Source: Gammaproteobacteria bacterium (GTDB lineage Bacteria; Pseudomonadota; Gammaproteobacteria; Pseudomonadales; Azotimanducaceae). Taken from it: a stretch of 64,000 bases of DNA. A model generated the notes under the pieces. That model did no database searches. It was not told the origin of the DNA and saw nothing but the letters and a program-made list of their open reading frames with translations. The stretch lies in the NCBI GenBank assembly GCA_018666555.1, contig JABIZD010000153.1, positions 1-64,000 on the forward strand. The letters are read 5' to 3'. Positions 55,315 through 63,725 of the stretch are shown here, piece by piece; within the stretch, counting starts at the first letter, position 1, and every line of letters starts with the position of its first letter. The translations under genes were made by a program, and so were the position numbers.

Positions 55315-56811
55315 TCAAGCGCTTATCGATGATCCGGGTTTTGTCCTTCGCCCGATAACTTGAAAGGAGATCAGTAGCAAGACAATGGCGGGGATAATGA
55401 GAAATTCTTTGGGGTAAAAACCGGCGATTAGAAAAGCCAGGAGGGTTACCGAGCCTATCACCATCGCATAGTAGAACTGTGTCGTTACGTGATCTATGTG
55501 TGGGCAGTCAGCGCCGATGGATGCCAGGACTGTGGTATCAGAGATAGGTGAGGTGTGGTCACCGAAAAGTCCCCCGCTGAGCACGGCAGCAATCGTCAGG
55601 TACATGTGGGCGCCGGTGTTATGGGCGACCGGAATGGCCAGAGCCATGAGAATCGCAAACGTGCCCCATGAAGACCCCGTCGCCAGCGAGATGACAGCAC
55701 CCAGGATAAACACCACTGCGGGCAGCATTGCTGGGTTAAGCGTCTGGCCAATCAGGACCGACAAGGTCTGGGCGGTTCCAAGCTCCTTGATGACGGAACT
55801 CAGGGACCACGCCAGAATCAAGATAATGACGACAAACACCATGGTCTCAGTACCTTTTACAAAGGTATCAAGTGAGTCTGCCAGGCTGACCTGATAGATT
55901 CTGAGCATAAGAATGGCACTGGCAAGAGAAGCACTGATGTAGGCGATAGTTAAACTGGAACGGATGTGTGGACTGGTCAGGTCATTATTAGAGGCGTGCC
56001 AGATAAGCAAGCCAGCAATCAGCGTCAGTAAAACCGTCAGAGGGACTACAAATAGACTGATAGACTCGACATGGTCGCTTGACTCAGATAGTTCCTGGTT
56101 CGAATCTGATGCCTGGTTTGAGGCCTCGTACTGGTGCTGGGCCTTCTTCATAGGCCCGAAATCGCGACCCGAGAATACCAGCATGGGTACAGCGGTCAGG
56201 CAGAGGATAGCGTAGAACTGGTAGGGCATCAGTTTGAGCAGTACAGAGAGCGCAGTCTCGGTTAGTCCAGTATCCAGATATGCCTGATCGATTAACCCCA
56301 TGATGTAAGCACCCCAGCCGATAAAGGGCATAAGGATGCAAATAGGTGAGGAGGTCGAGTCCAGGATGTAAGCTAGTTTTTCTTTACAGATTTTTAGTTC
56401 TTTAAAAATAGGCCGAAATAGAGGGCCAATAATAAGGGCATTGCCAGAGTCTGTGAAAAAGATCGATACGCCAGACATCCAGGCGGAAAGTTGTGCTCTG
56501 GGTTTATTGGAAATGAAGTGAGTCATGGTCCTGGCGAAAGCGCTTGCCCCGCCTGATACCTCTAGCAGTTTGATGAATCCGCCTATTGCCATCATGGTAA
56601 AAATAATCTGTATGTTCGATGGCGAACTGATCTGTACAAAGATACGGCTCTCAATTAAGTCTAGAGTGGCATTGAAAGGATTGTACCCACTTAGTATGAG
56701 TGAACCGCTGAAGGTTCCCAGGCACAACGATATAATGATATTGCGAGACCACATTGCAATGGCGACGGTCAGGACCGGTGGTAACAGAGAAATTAATCCG
56801 TACTCGCTCAT
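55315..56811 (-). CDS. NhaC-family Na+/H+ antiporter, copy 1
   Basis: The 498-residue membrane protein has about twelve hydrophobic segments and the NhaC-type stretches FFTDSGNALIIGPLFRP near residue 115 and GGLFGDHTSPISDTTVLASIGADCPH near 415-440. NhaC family proteins exchange Na+ for H+ or organic acids such as malate/lactate. The ATG follows GGGAG. A strong inverted repeat lies 35-66 bases upstream. A second NhaC member is encoded at 61510. Confidence 0.87.
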   Translation of the reverse strand: MSEYGLISLLPPVLTVAIAMWSRNIIISLCLGTFSGSLILSGYNPFNATLDLIESRIFVQISSPSNIQIIFTMMAIGGFIKLLEVSGGASAFARTMTHFISNKPRAQLSAWMSGVSIFFTDSGNALIIGPLFRPIFKELKICKEKLAYILDSTSSPICILMPFIGWGAYIMGLIDQAYLDTGLTETALSVLLKLMPYQFYAILCLTAVPMLVFSGRDFGPMKKAQHQYEASNQASDSNQELSESSDHVESISLFVVPLTVLLTLIAGLLIWHASNNDLTSPHIRSSLTIAYISASLASAILMLRIYQVSLADSLDTFVKGTETMVFVVIILILAWSLSSVIKELGTAQTLSVLIGQTLNPAMLPAVVFILGAVISLATGSSWGTFAILMALAIPVAHNTGAHMYLTIAAVLSGGLFGDHTSPISDTTVLASIGADCPHIDHVTTQFYYAMVIGSVTLLAFLIAGFYPKEFLIIPAIVLLLISFQVIGRRTKPGSSISA

Positions 56812-57263
56812 TACTTCTCCCTGAGGTTTTTATTTAGCGGTGCCGTGCCAGTTTTTCTGGTAGCGGAAAAACTGGCATTCCAAAACAGATTTCAGCTATG
56901 AGATTCGAGCCCTCTTCATAAACGTCTAATCTGTTAGCATTGCTGAGGCTAACTAGCCTCTTTTCGCGGTCCAGTTTAGATCCGTTCGGTCAACGATACA
57001 GCCTGTTTAAAGAACTATACACGGTTTTCAGAGACCGGGATAAGCGCCTATTTTGATATAACCTGAATTTTGAACTCGGCAGAGCCCGATCGCTGTTGGA
57101 TCAAAGATACCAATTGTGACGGTGTGGCTAGGGTGACTGAATTCAAAACCAGCTTGACATTAAATCGGCATAGCAAAAAAGGAGGAATTAGGCGTAAACG
57201 GATGCTAGTCTGTGGGCACTAAGGGTTATTCTGCGTTGATAGTTAACTGGTAAGGAGCTGCAA
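56812..57263. other. Divergent intergenic region
   Basis: A 452-base gap between the NhaC gene and the amidohydrolase operon with no supported gene. It must hold both promoters. Its one notable structure is the inverted repeat at 56846-56877. Confidence 0.55.
56846..56877 (-). promoter_or_regulatory. Inverted repeat in the NhaC leader
   Basis: Perfect 12-bp arms TGCCAGTTTTTC and GAAAAACTGGCA enclose 8 bases. It ends 35 bases before the NhaC ATG, so it could be a leader hairpin or an operator. Confidence 0.55.
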
Positions 57264-58244
57264 GTGACAGTCATAGATATCCACACTCACGCTTATACAA
57301 GAAAGTACTTAGAGATTCTCCGCGAACAAGGAGGCGACTATGGGCTTAAGATTAGACCTGATGGCTTTGAAGAAATTTTTAAAGGCGAGACGCCAGTAGC
57401 TTTTCCTCAGCCTGGCCATTTTGACTACGATATCCGAATTAGGCAGATGGACGATACAGCAATAGATATGTCTATCGTCTCTCTGACCTGCCCAAACGTC
57501 TATTGGGGCGGGAAAAACACCAGTATCATGGCAGCCCAGGAGTCTAATAATGCCATGGCCGAGGCGCAGACTGCCTATCCGGATCGATTGCGCTGGTTTA
57601 CCTCGCTACCCTGGGAGTATCCTGATGCTGCTATAGAGGAACTGGAGCGGAGCTGTGCTATAGGAGCAGTGGGCGTAATGGTCCTGGCGAACGTTGCCGG
57701 ACGAAGTTTGACAGATTCCTTTTTTGCGCCGATCTGGCAAGAAATCGATCGCAGGAAGTTACCGGTTCTGTTACATCCAACCGACCCACCGGGGGCGATA
57801 GTAATGGATATGGGGGAATTTGATTTAAGCTGGGCGGTGGGGTTCATGTTCGATACCACACTGGCAGTCACTCGAATGATCTTCACCGGTTTCTTTGACC
57901 AATATCCTGATTTGAAGCTGATTGCCTCCCATGGCGGTGCCACACTTCCTTATCTGGTAGGTCGTTTTGAAAAGGGCGATGAGGTGGAACTGCCGCAGCG
58001 GAGGAAAATGCAGCAAAAGCCAACGGATTATCTGCGGCATATTTATTACGACTGCATTACCTATGACCAGGCAGCACTGGATTACCTGATCTCGGTAGTG
58101 GGTGCCGAGCAGGTCATGTTTGGGACAGACTGGCCTCATCAGGTATTTGATACACAAGGTGCTTTCAATCATACCCAGGCACTGCAAGCCGGTACCTGTC
58201 GTGCGATTCGCAGTGGCAATGCCCAGCGCGTTTTTGAGTTGTAG
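57264..58244 (+). CDS. Amidohydrolase-2 family protein (ACMSD-like)
   Basis: The 326-residue enzyme begins VIDIHTHAYTRKYLE with the HxH metal site at residues 6-8; further ligands lie in LLHPTDPPG near 170, IASHGGATLPYL near 217 and GTDWPHQV near 290. It resembles aminocarboxymuconate-semialdehyde decarboxylase and related decarboxylases. The GTG start follows AAGGAGCTGCAA. It directly abuts the ThDP enzyme gene with no gap, so the two are an operon. Likely reactions are decarboxylation or hydrolysis of an aromatic or keto acid. Confidence 0.87.
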   Translation: MTVIDIHTHAYTRKYLEILREQGGDYGLKIRPDGFEEIFKGETPVAFPQPGHFDYDIRIRQMDDTAIDMSIVSLTCPNVYWGGKNTSIMAAQESNNAMAEAQTAYPDRLRWFTSLPWEYPDAAIEELERSCAIGAVGVMVLANVAGRSLTDSFFAPIWQEIDRRKLPVLLHPTDPPGAIVMDMGEFDLSWAVGFMFDTTLAVTRMIFTGFFDQYPDLKLIASHGGATLPYLVGRFEKGDEVELPQRRKMQQKPTDYLRHIYYDCITYDQAALDYLISVVGAEQVMFGTDWPHQVFDTQGAFNHTQALQAGTCRAIRSGNAQRVFEL

Positions 58245-59960
58245 GTGCCGGTGAACATTCAGGGCTCTGTCGCAGCAAAATTTCTTTGCTCCCTTACCGA
58301 CCTTAATATAGAAACTATTTTTGCTAATGCAGGAACGGACTTCGCACCTCTCATTGAAGCTTCCATTGCCCTGCGAGCTCAGGGCAAGCGCTGTCCTGAT
58401 TTTGTTACAGTACCTCATGAAAATGTTGCCGTAGCCATGGCAATTGGACATTACCGAGCGACGGGACAGCTCGCAGTGGTGATGGTGCACACCACGGTGG
58501 GTACCGCCAATGCGCTGTGCGGGATCATGAATGCGTTCCGGGATCATGTTCCTCTATTACTGGTTGCGGGGCGCACACCGCATACGGAGTCGGGCCTTGC
58601 TGCGTCGAGAAGGGCGATGATCCATTGGGGCCAGGATACCTTTGACCAGGGGGGGGTGGTTCGAGAGTACACAAAATGGGATTATGAATTACGCTCGGGC
58701 CAGGATGTCGCGGTGTTGCTGCAAAGAGCTGTAGATATCTCTATGACTTTACCTTTTGGGCCGACCTATTTGACTTTGCCAAGAGAAGTTCTCGATGAGC
58801 CAGCGGTCGATTCAGTATTGACGCTGAGCCGAGCGCCTGGGGTAGTTGGCGAGGATGTGGACCCGGCAGTGATCAGGGCGGTTGCTGACGCAGTTGGGCA
58901 GGCACAATGCCCTGTACTGCTGACGTCCTTTGCTGGTCGTGACCTGGACAGCTTTGAGGCAATTGCCACGCTGGCAGAAGAATTCTCAATTGGCGTTGTG
59001 CAACCCTTCGCCAGAGATTTGAACATGGCTGCTGCTCACCCGATGAACCTGGGTACACAGCCACAGTTAGTTCTGGATAAAGCTGATCTGGTGCTGGTGG
59101 TGGATTGTGAAGTTCCCTGGGTACCAGACCGGGGGCCACCGAATCCATCAGCGACGATCATTCATTGTTCCAGTGATCCTTTCTTCCGGGATTACCCGAT
59201 TAGGGGCTTTCCTGCAGATATGGCTATCGCGGCACCTTCCAGGCGCTTTTTGGAAGCGTTGCTGCAGCAACTGAGATCCGATGCAGCCGGACAATTGAAG
59301 GTGTTAAAACAACGCTCATACCAGTTACAGCAGTTGCGCCAGGTGGTGGAGAACGATTTTTCTGCGAGTAGAAGGCAAATTGAAACCAGCAATAGAACCC
59401 ATCCCATTGAGTTAGCCGAATGTCTCAATGAACATTTGGATGCAAGTATGATCCTGGTCAATGAGTTGGCAGTGACCCTCGATAGCCTGAATTTGCAGAC
59501 AGCAGGAAGTTATATTGCAGGTAGTCATGCTGGTGGACTCGGCTTTGGCCTAGGGGCTGCTCTGGGTATTAAGAGAGCATTACCTGAGAAAATGGTCATC
59601 ACTCTGACAGGCAATGGCTCTTATTTATTTGGTAATCCGGTCTCGGCTCACTTTGTTGGTCAGGCCGAACAGTTGCCAACGCTGACCATCATTGCTAATA
59701 ATGAACGATGGCATTCAGTTCATTCTGCTACGGCGGGAATGTACCCCGACGGATACAGTGTTAATGCCGATACAATGCCACTGGTCGACCTGGCACCATC
59801 ACCAGAATTTCATAAAGTCATCGAGACCTGTGGCGGAGTCGGCAGGTTGGTAGAGAGTGTACAGGAACTGCCAGAGGCGATGGCCTGGGCTATTGATCTG
59901 GTCACTGCTGGACGTTCTGTATTACTTAATGTGCTAACGGATCCCTGGGACCGAGTATGA
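58245..59960 (+). CDS. Thiamine diphosphate-dependent enzyme, GDG variant
   Basis: The 571-residue protein has the acetolactate-synthase-like architecture: PYR domain with catalytic Glu59 (VPHEN), a central domain and a PP domain. The Mg-ThDP motif normally reads GDG followed by NN; here it is GNG at 456-458 and NN at 485-486 (ANNERW). The Asp-to-Asn change removes a usual magnesium ligand, so activity is uncertain. Related enzymes decarboxylate 2-keto acids such as benzoylformate. The GTG start is directly after the amidohydrolase stop; a GTG two codons later is equally possible, and neither has a strong ribosome site. Confidence 0.85.
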   Translation: MPVNIQGSVAAKFLCSLTDLNIETIFANAGTDFAPLIEASIALRAQGKRCPDFVTVPHENVAVAMAIGHYRATGQLAVVMVHTTVGTANALCGIMNAFRDHVPLLLVAGRTPHTESGLAASRRAMIHWGQDTFDQGGVVREYTKWDYELRSGQDVAVLLQRAVDISMTLPFGPTYLTLPREVLDEPAVDSVLTLSRAPGVVGEDVDPAVIRAVADAVGQAQCPVLLTSFAGRDLDSFEAIATLAEEFSIGVVQPFARDLNMAAAHPMNLGTQPQLVLDKADLVLVVDCEVPWVPDRGPPNPSATIIHCSSDPFFRDYPIRGFPADMAIAAPSRRFLEALLQQLRSDAAGQLKVLKQRSYQLQQLRQVVENDFSASRRQIETSNRTHPIELAECLNEHLDASMILVNELAVTLDSLNLQTAGSYIAGSHAGGLGFGLGAALGIKRALPEKMVITLTGNGSYLFGNPVSAHFVGQAEQLPTLTIIANNERWHSVHSATAGMYPDGYSVNADTMPLVDLAPSPEFHKVIETCGGVGRLVESVQELPEAMAWAIDLVTAGRSVLLNVLTDPWDRV

Positions 59961-60025
59961 GCATCAAACTTTGTCCTTTATAGGGACTCCGGGAGTTAGC
60001 CGCTGACTGTTTAGGGAGGATTAAA

Positions 60026-61390
60026 TTGGAAGATCGAACGCAATTTGCGACACGCTGGGGCTTTGCTTTTGCCGCGATAGGCAGTGCGGTCGGCCTGGGT
60101 AATATCTGGCGTTTCCCCTTTATGGCAGGCGAGAATGGCGGTGGAGCATTCATATCGCTGTATTTCATTTTTATACTCTTGTTCGGTATTCCGGCACTGA
60201 TAGCCATGATATTGATTGGTCGGCGAGGAGGCAAAAGCCCTGTTGGCAGTACAGAAGGGTTAGCTATTGCCGACGGGCATAGCCGGAACTGGAAGTGGTT
60301 GGGTTGGTTGACGTTAAGTGTGGCTTTTTTTGCGTTAACCTTTTTCAGTGTAGTCGCTGGCTGGGTGTTAGCTTATCTGGTGAAGTCAATCTTCGGTGAA
60401 TTGGTCGAGTTATCGCCTGCAGGGTCTGTAGACTTGTTCAACCTGGTGAAATCAGATCCGCTAGGGATGGCATTCTGGCACGGTGTCTTCATGGTCTTAA
60501 CGATGTCTATCGTTGCTAGGGGGGTCCGTGCTGGGGTTGAGCGGGCAGTGAGCCTGATGATGCCGGCTTTATTCGTTATTTTATTATTTCTAGTCGCCTA
60601 TGCGGCGCTGACTGCTGATTTTTATTCGGCAGTCCAGTTTATGTTTGTGCCGGACTTCGACCGGCTCGATTCACAGGTCGTCCTGCTGGCATTGGGTCAG
60701 GCTTTTTTCTCGTTGAGTGTGGGTGGCGGCGGAATCATCGCCTACGGGGCTTATCTGCAACGAGAGGCATCAATTCCGAAAACAGCCGTGCTGATCGCTT
60801 CTGCCAATGTCTCTGTGGACCTACTGGCAGGGCTGGCTATTTTCCCGATTGTTTTTGCCTATGGCCTGCAAGCGGGAGCGGGTCCGGGGCTCTTGTTTGA
60901 GGCGCTGCCAGTTGCCTTTGGCCAAATGCCAGGAGGGCAGATTATCGGCTCATTGTTCTTCGTGTTGGTGCTGTTTGCAGCACTGAGTACTTCGATTTCA
61001 ATGCTGGAGTCTGTGGTGTCCCGATTGGTGGAAAGGCCTGGCGTTACTCGAGTAGGGATGACTTTAAGAGCAGGTAGTCTGATCTGGTTTTTCGGTCTGG
61101 GTTCAGTTTTTTCATATAATCTGCTGGCTGATTTTGAACCACTGGCGTTTATCGCAATGTTTGAGGGCTTCACTATTTTTCGGTTAGTGGACTTCTTCGT
61201 GGTTAATGTGTTGATTCTAACCAGCGCTTTACTACTCACCATTTTTGTTGGTTATGTCATGTCTGGACAGGCAACCCAGGAAGAGTGGGGGGGTGATCAT
61301 GTCCTATTCAGGCTGTGGCGGTTTAATATGCGTTACATCGCGCCGCCGGTGATACTTTTGATTTTTGTCGTCACTATGACCGGGCAGTGA
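60026..61390 (+). CDS. Neurotransmitter:sodium symporter family transporter
   Basis: The 454-residue membrane protein has the SNF/NSS opening RWGFAFAAIGSAVGLGNIWRFP, including the unwound helix-1 sodium/substrate site, then about twelve helices. Bacterial members such as LeuT, Tyt1 and MhsT import amino acids with sodium. The start is TTG, supported by GGGAGG seven bases upstream. It follows the ThDP enzyme gene after 65 bases on the same strand and is probably part of the operon, supplying an amino acid or amine to the enzymes. The exact solute is unknown. Confidence 0.88.
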   Translation: MEDRTQFATRWGFAFAAIGSAVGLGNIWRFPFMAGENGGGAFISLYFIFILLFGIPALIAMILIGRRGGKSPVGSTEGLAIADGHSRNWKWLGWLTLSVAFFALTFFSVVAGWVLAYLVKSIFGELVELSPAGSVDLFNLVKSDPLGMAFWHGVFMVLTMSIVARGVRAGVERAVSLMMPALFVILLFLVAYAALTADFYSAVQFMFVPDFDRLDSQVVLLALGQAFFSLSVGGGGIIAYGAYLQREASIPKTAVLIASANVSVDLLAGLAIFPIVFAYGLQAGAGPGLLFEALPVAFGQMPGGQIIGSLFFVLVLFAALSTSISMLESVVSRLVERPGVTRVGMTLRAGSLIWFFGLGSVFSYNLLADFEPLAFIAMFEGFTIFRLVDFFVVNVLILTSALLLTIFVGYVMSGQATQEEWGGDHVLFRLWRFNMRYIAPPVILLIFVVTMTGQ

Positions 61391-61509
61391 TCTGCGTTGC
61401 AGCCGTGACCCGACTTGGCTATACCACTAAAGAATAAACTAGGAATTATCAGTAGGTCAGGTGCGCGGTGTTTTCATTTACTCCCGGTAGTGTAGGGAGA
61501 TAAGGTCCT

Positions 61510-62970
61510 ATGGACCGCATATATCAGGGGAATGACTTGGAAGAAACAGAGCAATCGGTAGAGAAGATGCTGCCTCTTTGGGTTATCACGGTGCCGCTGA
61601 TTGGGTTGATCGGGTTAATCGTGTTTGGGTTAATACTACCACCTCTGGTCAGTCAGTCGCCGCCCCTGGCGTTGGAAATGGTGTTTCTAATGGCGGCTTT
61701 TTTTGCTGTTCTGGTGCTACGCCTGGCTGGTGTTGCCTGGCAGCAGTTGCAATCGAGTATTGTCGAGCGAATGCGCGCCGCCATGCCGGCATTTTTTATA
61801 TTGCTCTTTATTGGCGCCCTGATCGGTAGCTGGATAGTGTCTGGAACCATCCCCATGCTGGTCTACTGGGGATTAAAGATAGTCCATCCAGACTACTTTT
61901 ACCTGACCGCTTTTCTTGTCCCTGTGCTGTTTTCATCCTTAACGGGGACCAGTTATGGATCGGCAGCGACCATCGGCGTTGTGTTAATTGGTATAGGCTC
62001 AGCACTTGGGGCTGATTTGGGGATCGCAGCTGGTGCGATTATTGGCGGCGCCTATTTTGGCGACAAAATGTCACCGTTATCAGATACAACTAATCTGGCT
62101 GCGATTGCCTGCGACGTTGACTTATATGGGCATATTCATTCCATGTTTTACACTACCCTGCCGTCTGCCATTCTGGCGGCTATTTTGTTCTATACCCTTG
62201 GATTGAGTGCCAGTCATGACTTTGCAATAGCAGATAGTAGTCAGTTGGATAGTTTATTGCTGGGACTCAATAGACTCTTTAACTTCAATATTCTTCTGTT
62301 GTTACCCCCTTTGATTGTTCTGGCAGGCAGTTTGCTTAAACAACCTTCTCTGCCCACATTACTACTGTCGATTGTAATGGCAACGCTCCTGGCACTCCTG
62401 TTTCAAGATTATTCCCTGTATCAGGTTGGAGAAGCTCTGAAGGCAGGTTTTAATGTCAATTCCATGGCTGCGGATATTGAGGTGTCTGCAGGTGTGATTG
62501 AATTAGTTAACCGGGGTGGGATTTACTCTATGAGTGAGCCCATATTTATTGCCTTTCTAGTGTTTTTCTTTATTGGGGCTGTGGATTCAGTGTCAGCCAT
62601 TCCCCGGGTAATACAAAGTCTGCTGCGTTGGAGTGATCGACCATTAACCACTGCATTGACGGCGCTTTTTTCTACCGGTCTGGTGAATGCCATATCGAGT
62701 AACCAGTATGCCACCAGCTTCATTGTTGGCGATGCCTTCAGGCGAAAGTTCGATCAGGTCGGAATAGATCGCAGGGTACTGTCTCGCTCCTTGGAGGATT
62801 ATGGCACTATGATAGAGAGTCTACTGCCTTGGACGACGACGACTTTGTTTATGGTGGCGACTTTGGGCGTGGCCTGGTCAGATTATTGGCACTGGCAGTT
62901 GCTCAGCTTAATTAATTTAGCTGTGGCACCGCTGGTGCTGGTGTTAGGTATAGGCTGGTTCAGGCGCTAG
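61510..62970 (+). CDS. NhaC-family Na+/H+ antiporter, copy 2
   Basis: The 486-residue membrane protein has NhaC-type features: SSLTGTSYGSAATIGVVLIG near residues 142-161 and GGAYFGDKMSPLSDTTNLAAIACD near 179-202. It contains about twelve helices. It could expel sodium brought in by the preceding NSS transporter, or exchange an organic acid. The ATG follows a GGGAGATAAGG ribosome site. The gap to the NSS gene is 119 bases on the same strand. It differs clearly from the NhaC at 55315, so it is not a recent duplication. Confidence 0.87.
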   Translation: MDRIYQGNDLEETEQSVEKMLPLWVITVPLIGLIGLIVFGLILPPLVSQSPPLALEMVFLMAAFFAVLVLRLAGVAWQQLQSSIVERMRAAMPAFFILLFIGALIGSWIVSGTIPMLVYWGLKIVHPDYFYLTAFLVPVLFSSLTGTSYGSAATIGVVLIGIGSALGADLGIAAGAIIGGAYFGDKMSPLSDTTNLAAIACDVDLYGHIHSMFYTTLPSAILAAILFYTLGLSASHDFAIADSSQLDSLLLGLNRLFNFNILLLLPPLIVLAGSLLKQPSLPTLLLSIVMATLLALLFQDYSLYQVGEALKAGFNVNSMAADIEVSAGVIELVNRGGIYSMSEPIFIAFLVFFFIGAVDSVSAIPRVIQSLLRWSDRPLTTALTALFSTGLVNAISSNQYATSFIVGDAFRRKFDQVGIDRRVLSRSLEDYGTMIESLLPWTTTTLFMVATLGVAWSDYWHWQLLSLINLAVAPLVLVLGIGWFRR

Positions 62971-63069
62971 CGGCGAGCAGAAAACGGCTAGAATTACATG
63001 CGACGGCCTCATTGTAATAGTCATCGCCCTCGGCAGAGCAGCTTCTCCAGAGGAAGTGATCTTTTTTTG

Positions 63070-63180
63070 GCGCTGTATTCAAAGCGCTCAATTTAAGCGC
63101 TGTATTTAAAGCGCTCTATATAAAGCGCTCTATATAAAGCGCTCTATATAAAGCGCTCTATATAAAGCGCTCTATATAAA
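63070..63180. repeat. 14-bp tandem repeat, eight units
   Basis: Five exact GCGCTCTATATAAA units (63111-63180) follow three variant units, one of them 13 bases, beginning GCGCTGTATTCAAA. Each unit has the AGCGCT palindrome and a TA-rich half. The early units differ at few positions from the array at 5341. There are no spacers. Confidence 0.92.
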
Positions 63181-63185
63181 GCTAT

Positions 63186-63241
63186 GTTTTGTGCACGGAT
63201 GCTCAGCAACTCAGTTTTGTGCACGGATGCTCAGCAACTCA
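63186..63241. repeat. 28-bp direct repeat, two exact units
   Basis: Two adjacent identical 28-mers starting GTTTTGTGCACGGATGC, directly after the 14-bp array and five bases before the stop codon of the copB remnant. Confidence 0.95.
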
Positions 63242-63246
63242 TCGGA

Positions 63247-63659
63247 TTAGAACAGGGATTTCAAACCGAGTGTTGCCGTAAAAGTATTTGCATCTTCGTC
63301 ATTGCGGTTGGTGAAAACTCTGGTTTTACCGACAGTTCGATCGTACTTAAGATCGGCATATAAAGGGATAACGCGGTTAAATTCGTACCGGGTCTGGATA
63401 CTCAGTTCAGCATTGGAAAGCCCTGGTCCTATGTTTCTGTGAAGAGAGGTTTGCGCAAAACAGCTGACTTTGATATTGGGCTTGGCAATCAGTTTTTGGG
63501 TTAGTAGAAAGTCTTTTTCGTATTTCATGGCAAAACTTAAATCGCCCTCTTCGCTGATAAAAAGGTGGCTTCAGTTTCGAGGAAATAGGGTGCTAAGCCT
63601 TCTAGGCCAATCAGCGCATCGATTAAGGAGTCAGGCTGGGTGCCAAGGCGAAGTCCAAT
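63247..63659 (-). pseudogene. C-terminal remnant of copper resistance protein CopB
   Basis: The last 93 codons match the end of CopB, an outer-membrane barrel of copper resistance: LLTQKL, IGPGLSNAELSIQTRYEFNR and a final aromatic strand. Upstream in another frame lies IGLEGLAPYFLETEATF, the preceding CopB segment. The frames join if one T is added to the five-T run at 63559-63563, giving FFISEEGDLSFAMKYEKD. A TAA at 63660-63662 and no upstream homology show that the front is missing. It is thus a truncated, frameshifted relic. It is wedged between repeats and an amidohydrolase, which suggests a deletion or rearrangement. Confidence 0.72.
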
Positions 63660-63725
63660 TTAAGCAGGCACCATAGGGTCGGTTCCGATGCCCGTTAACT
63701 GACTAGTGGGGGCTGTATTTAAAGG

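Noticed and set aside
63070-63180. CRISPR-like array or replication iterons
   Set aside because: No spacers, no cas genes, and no initiator gene nearby; iteron function would be speculation.
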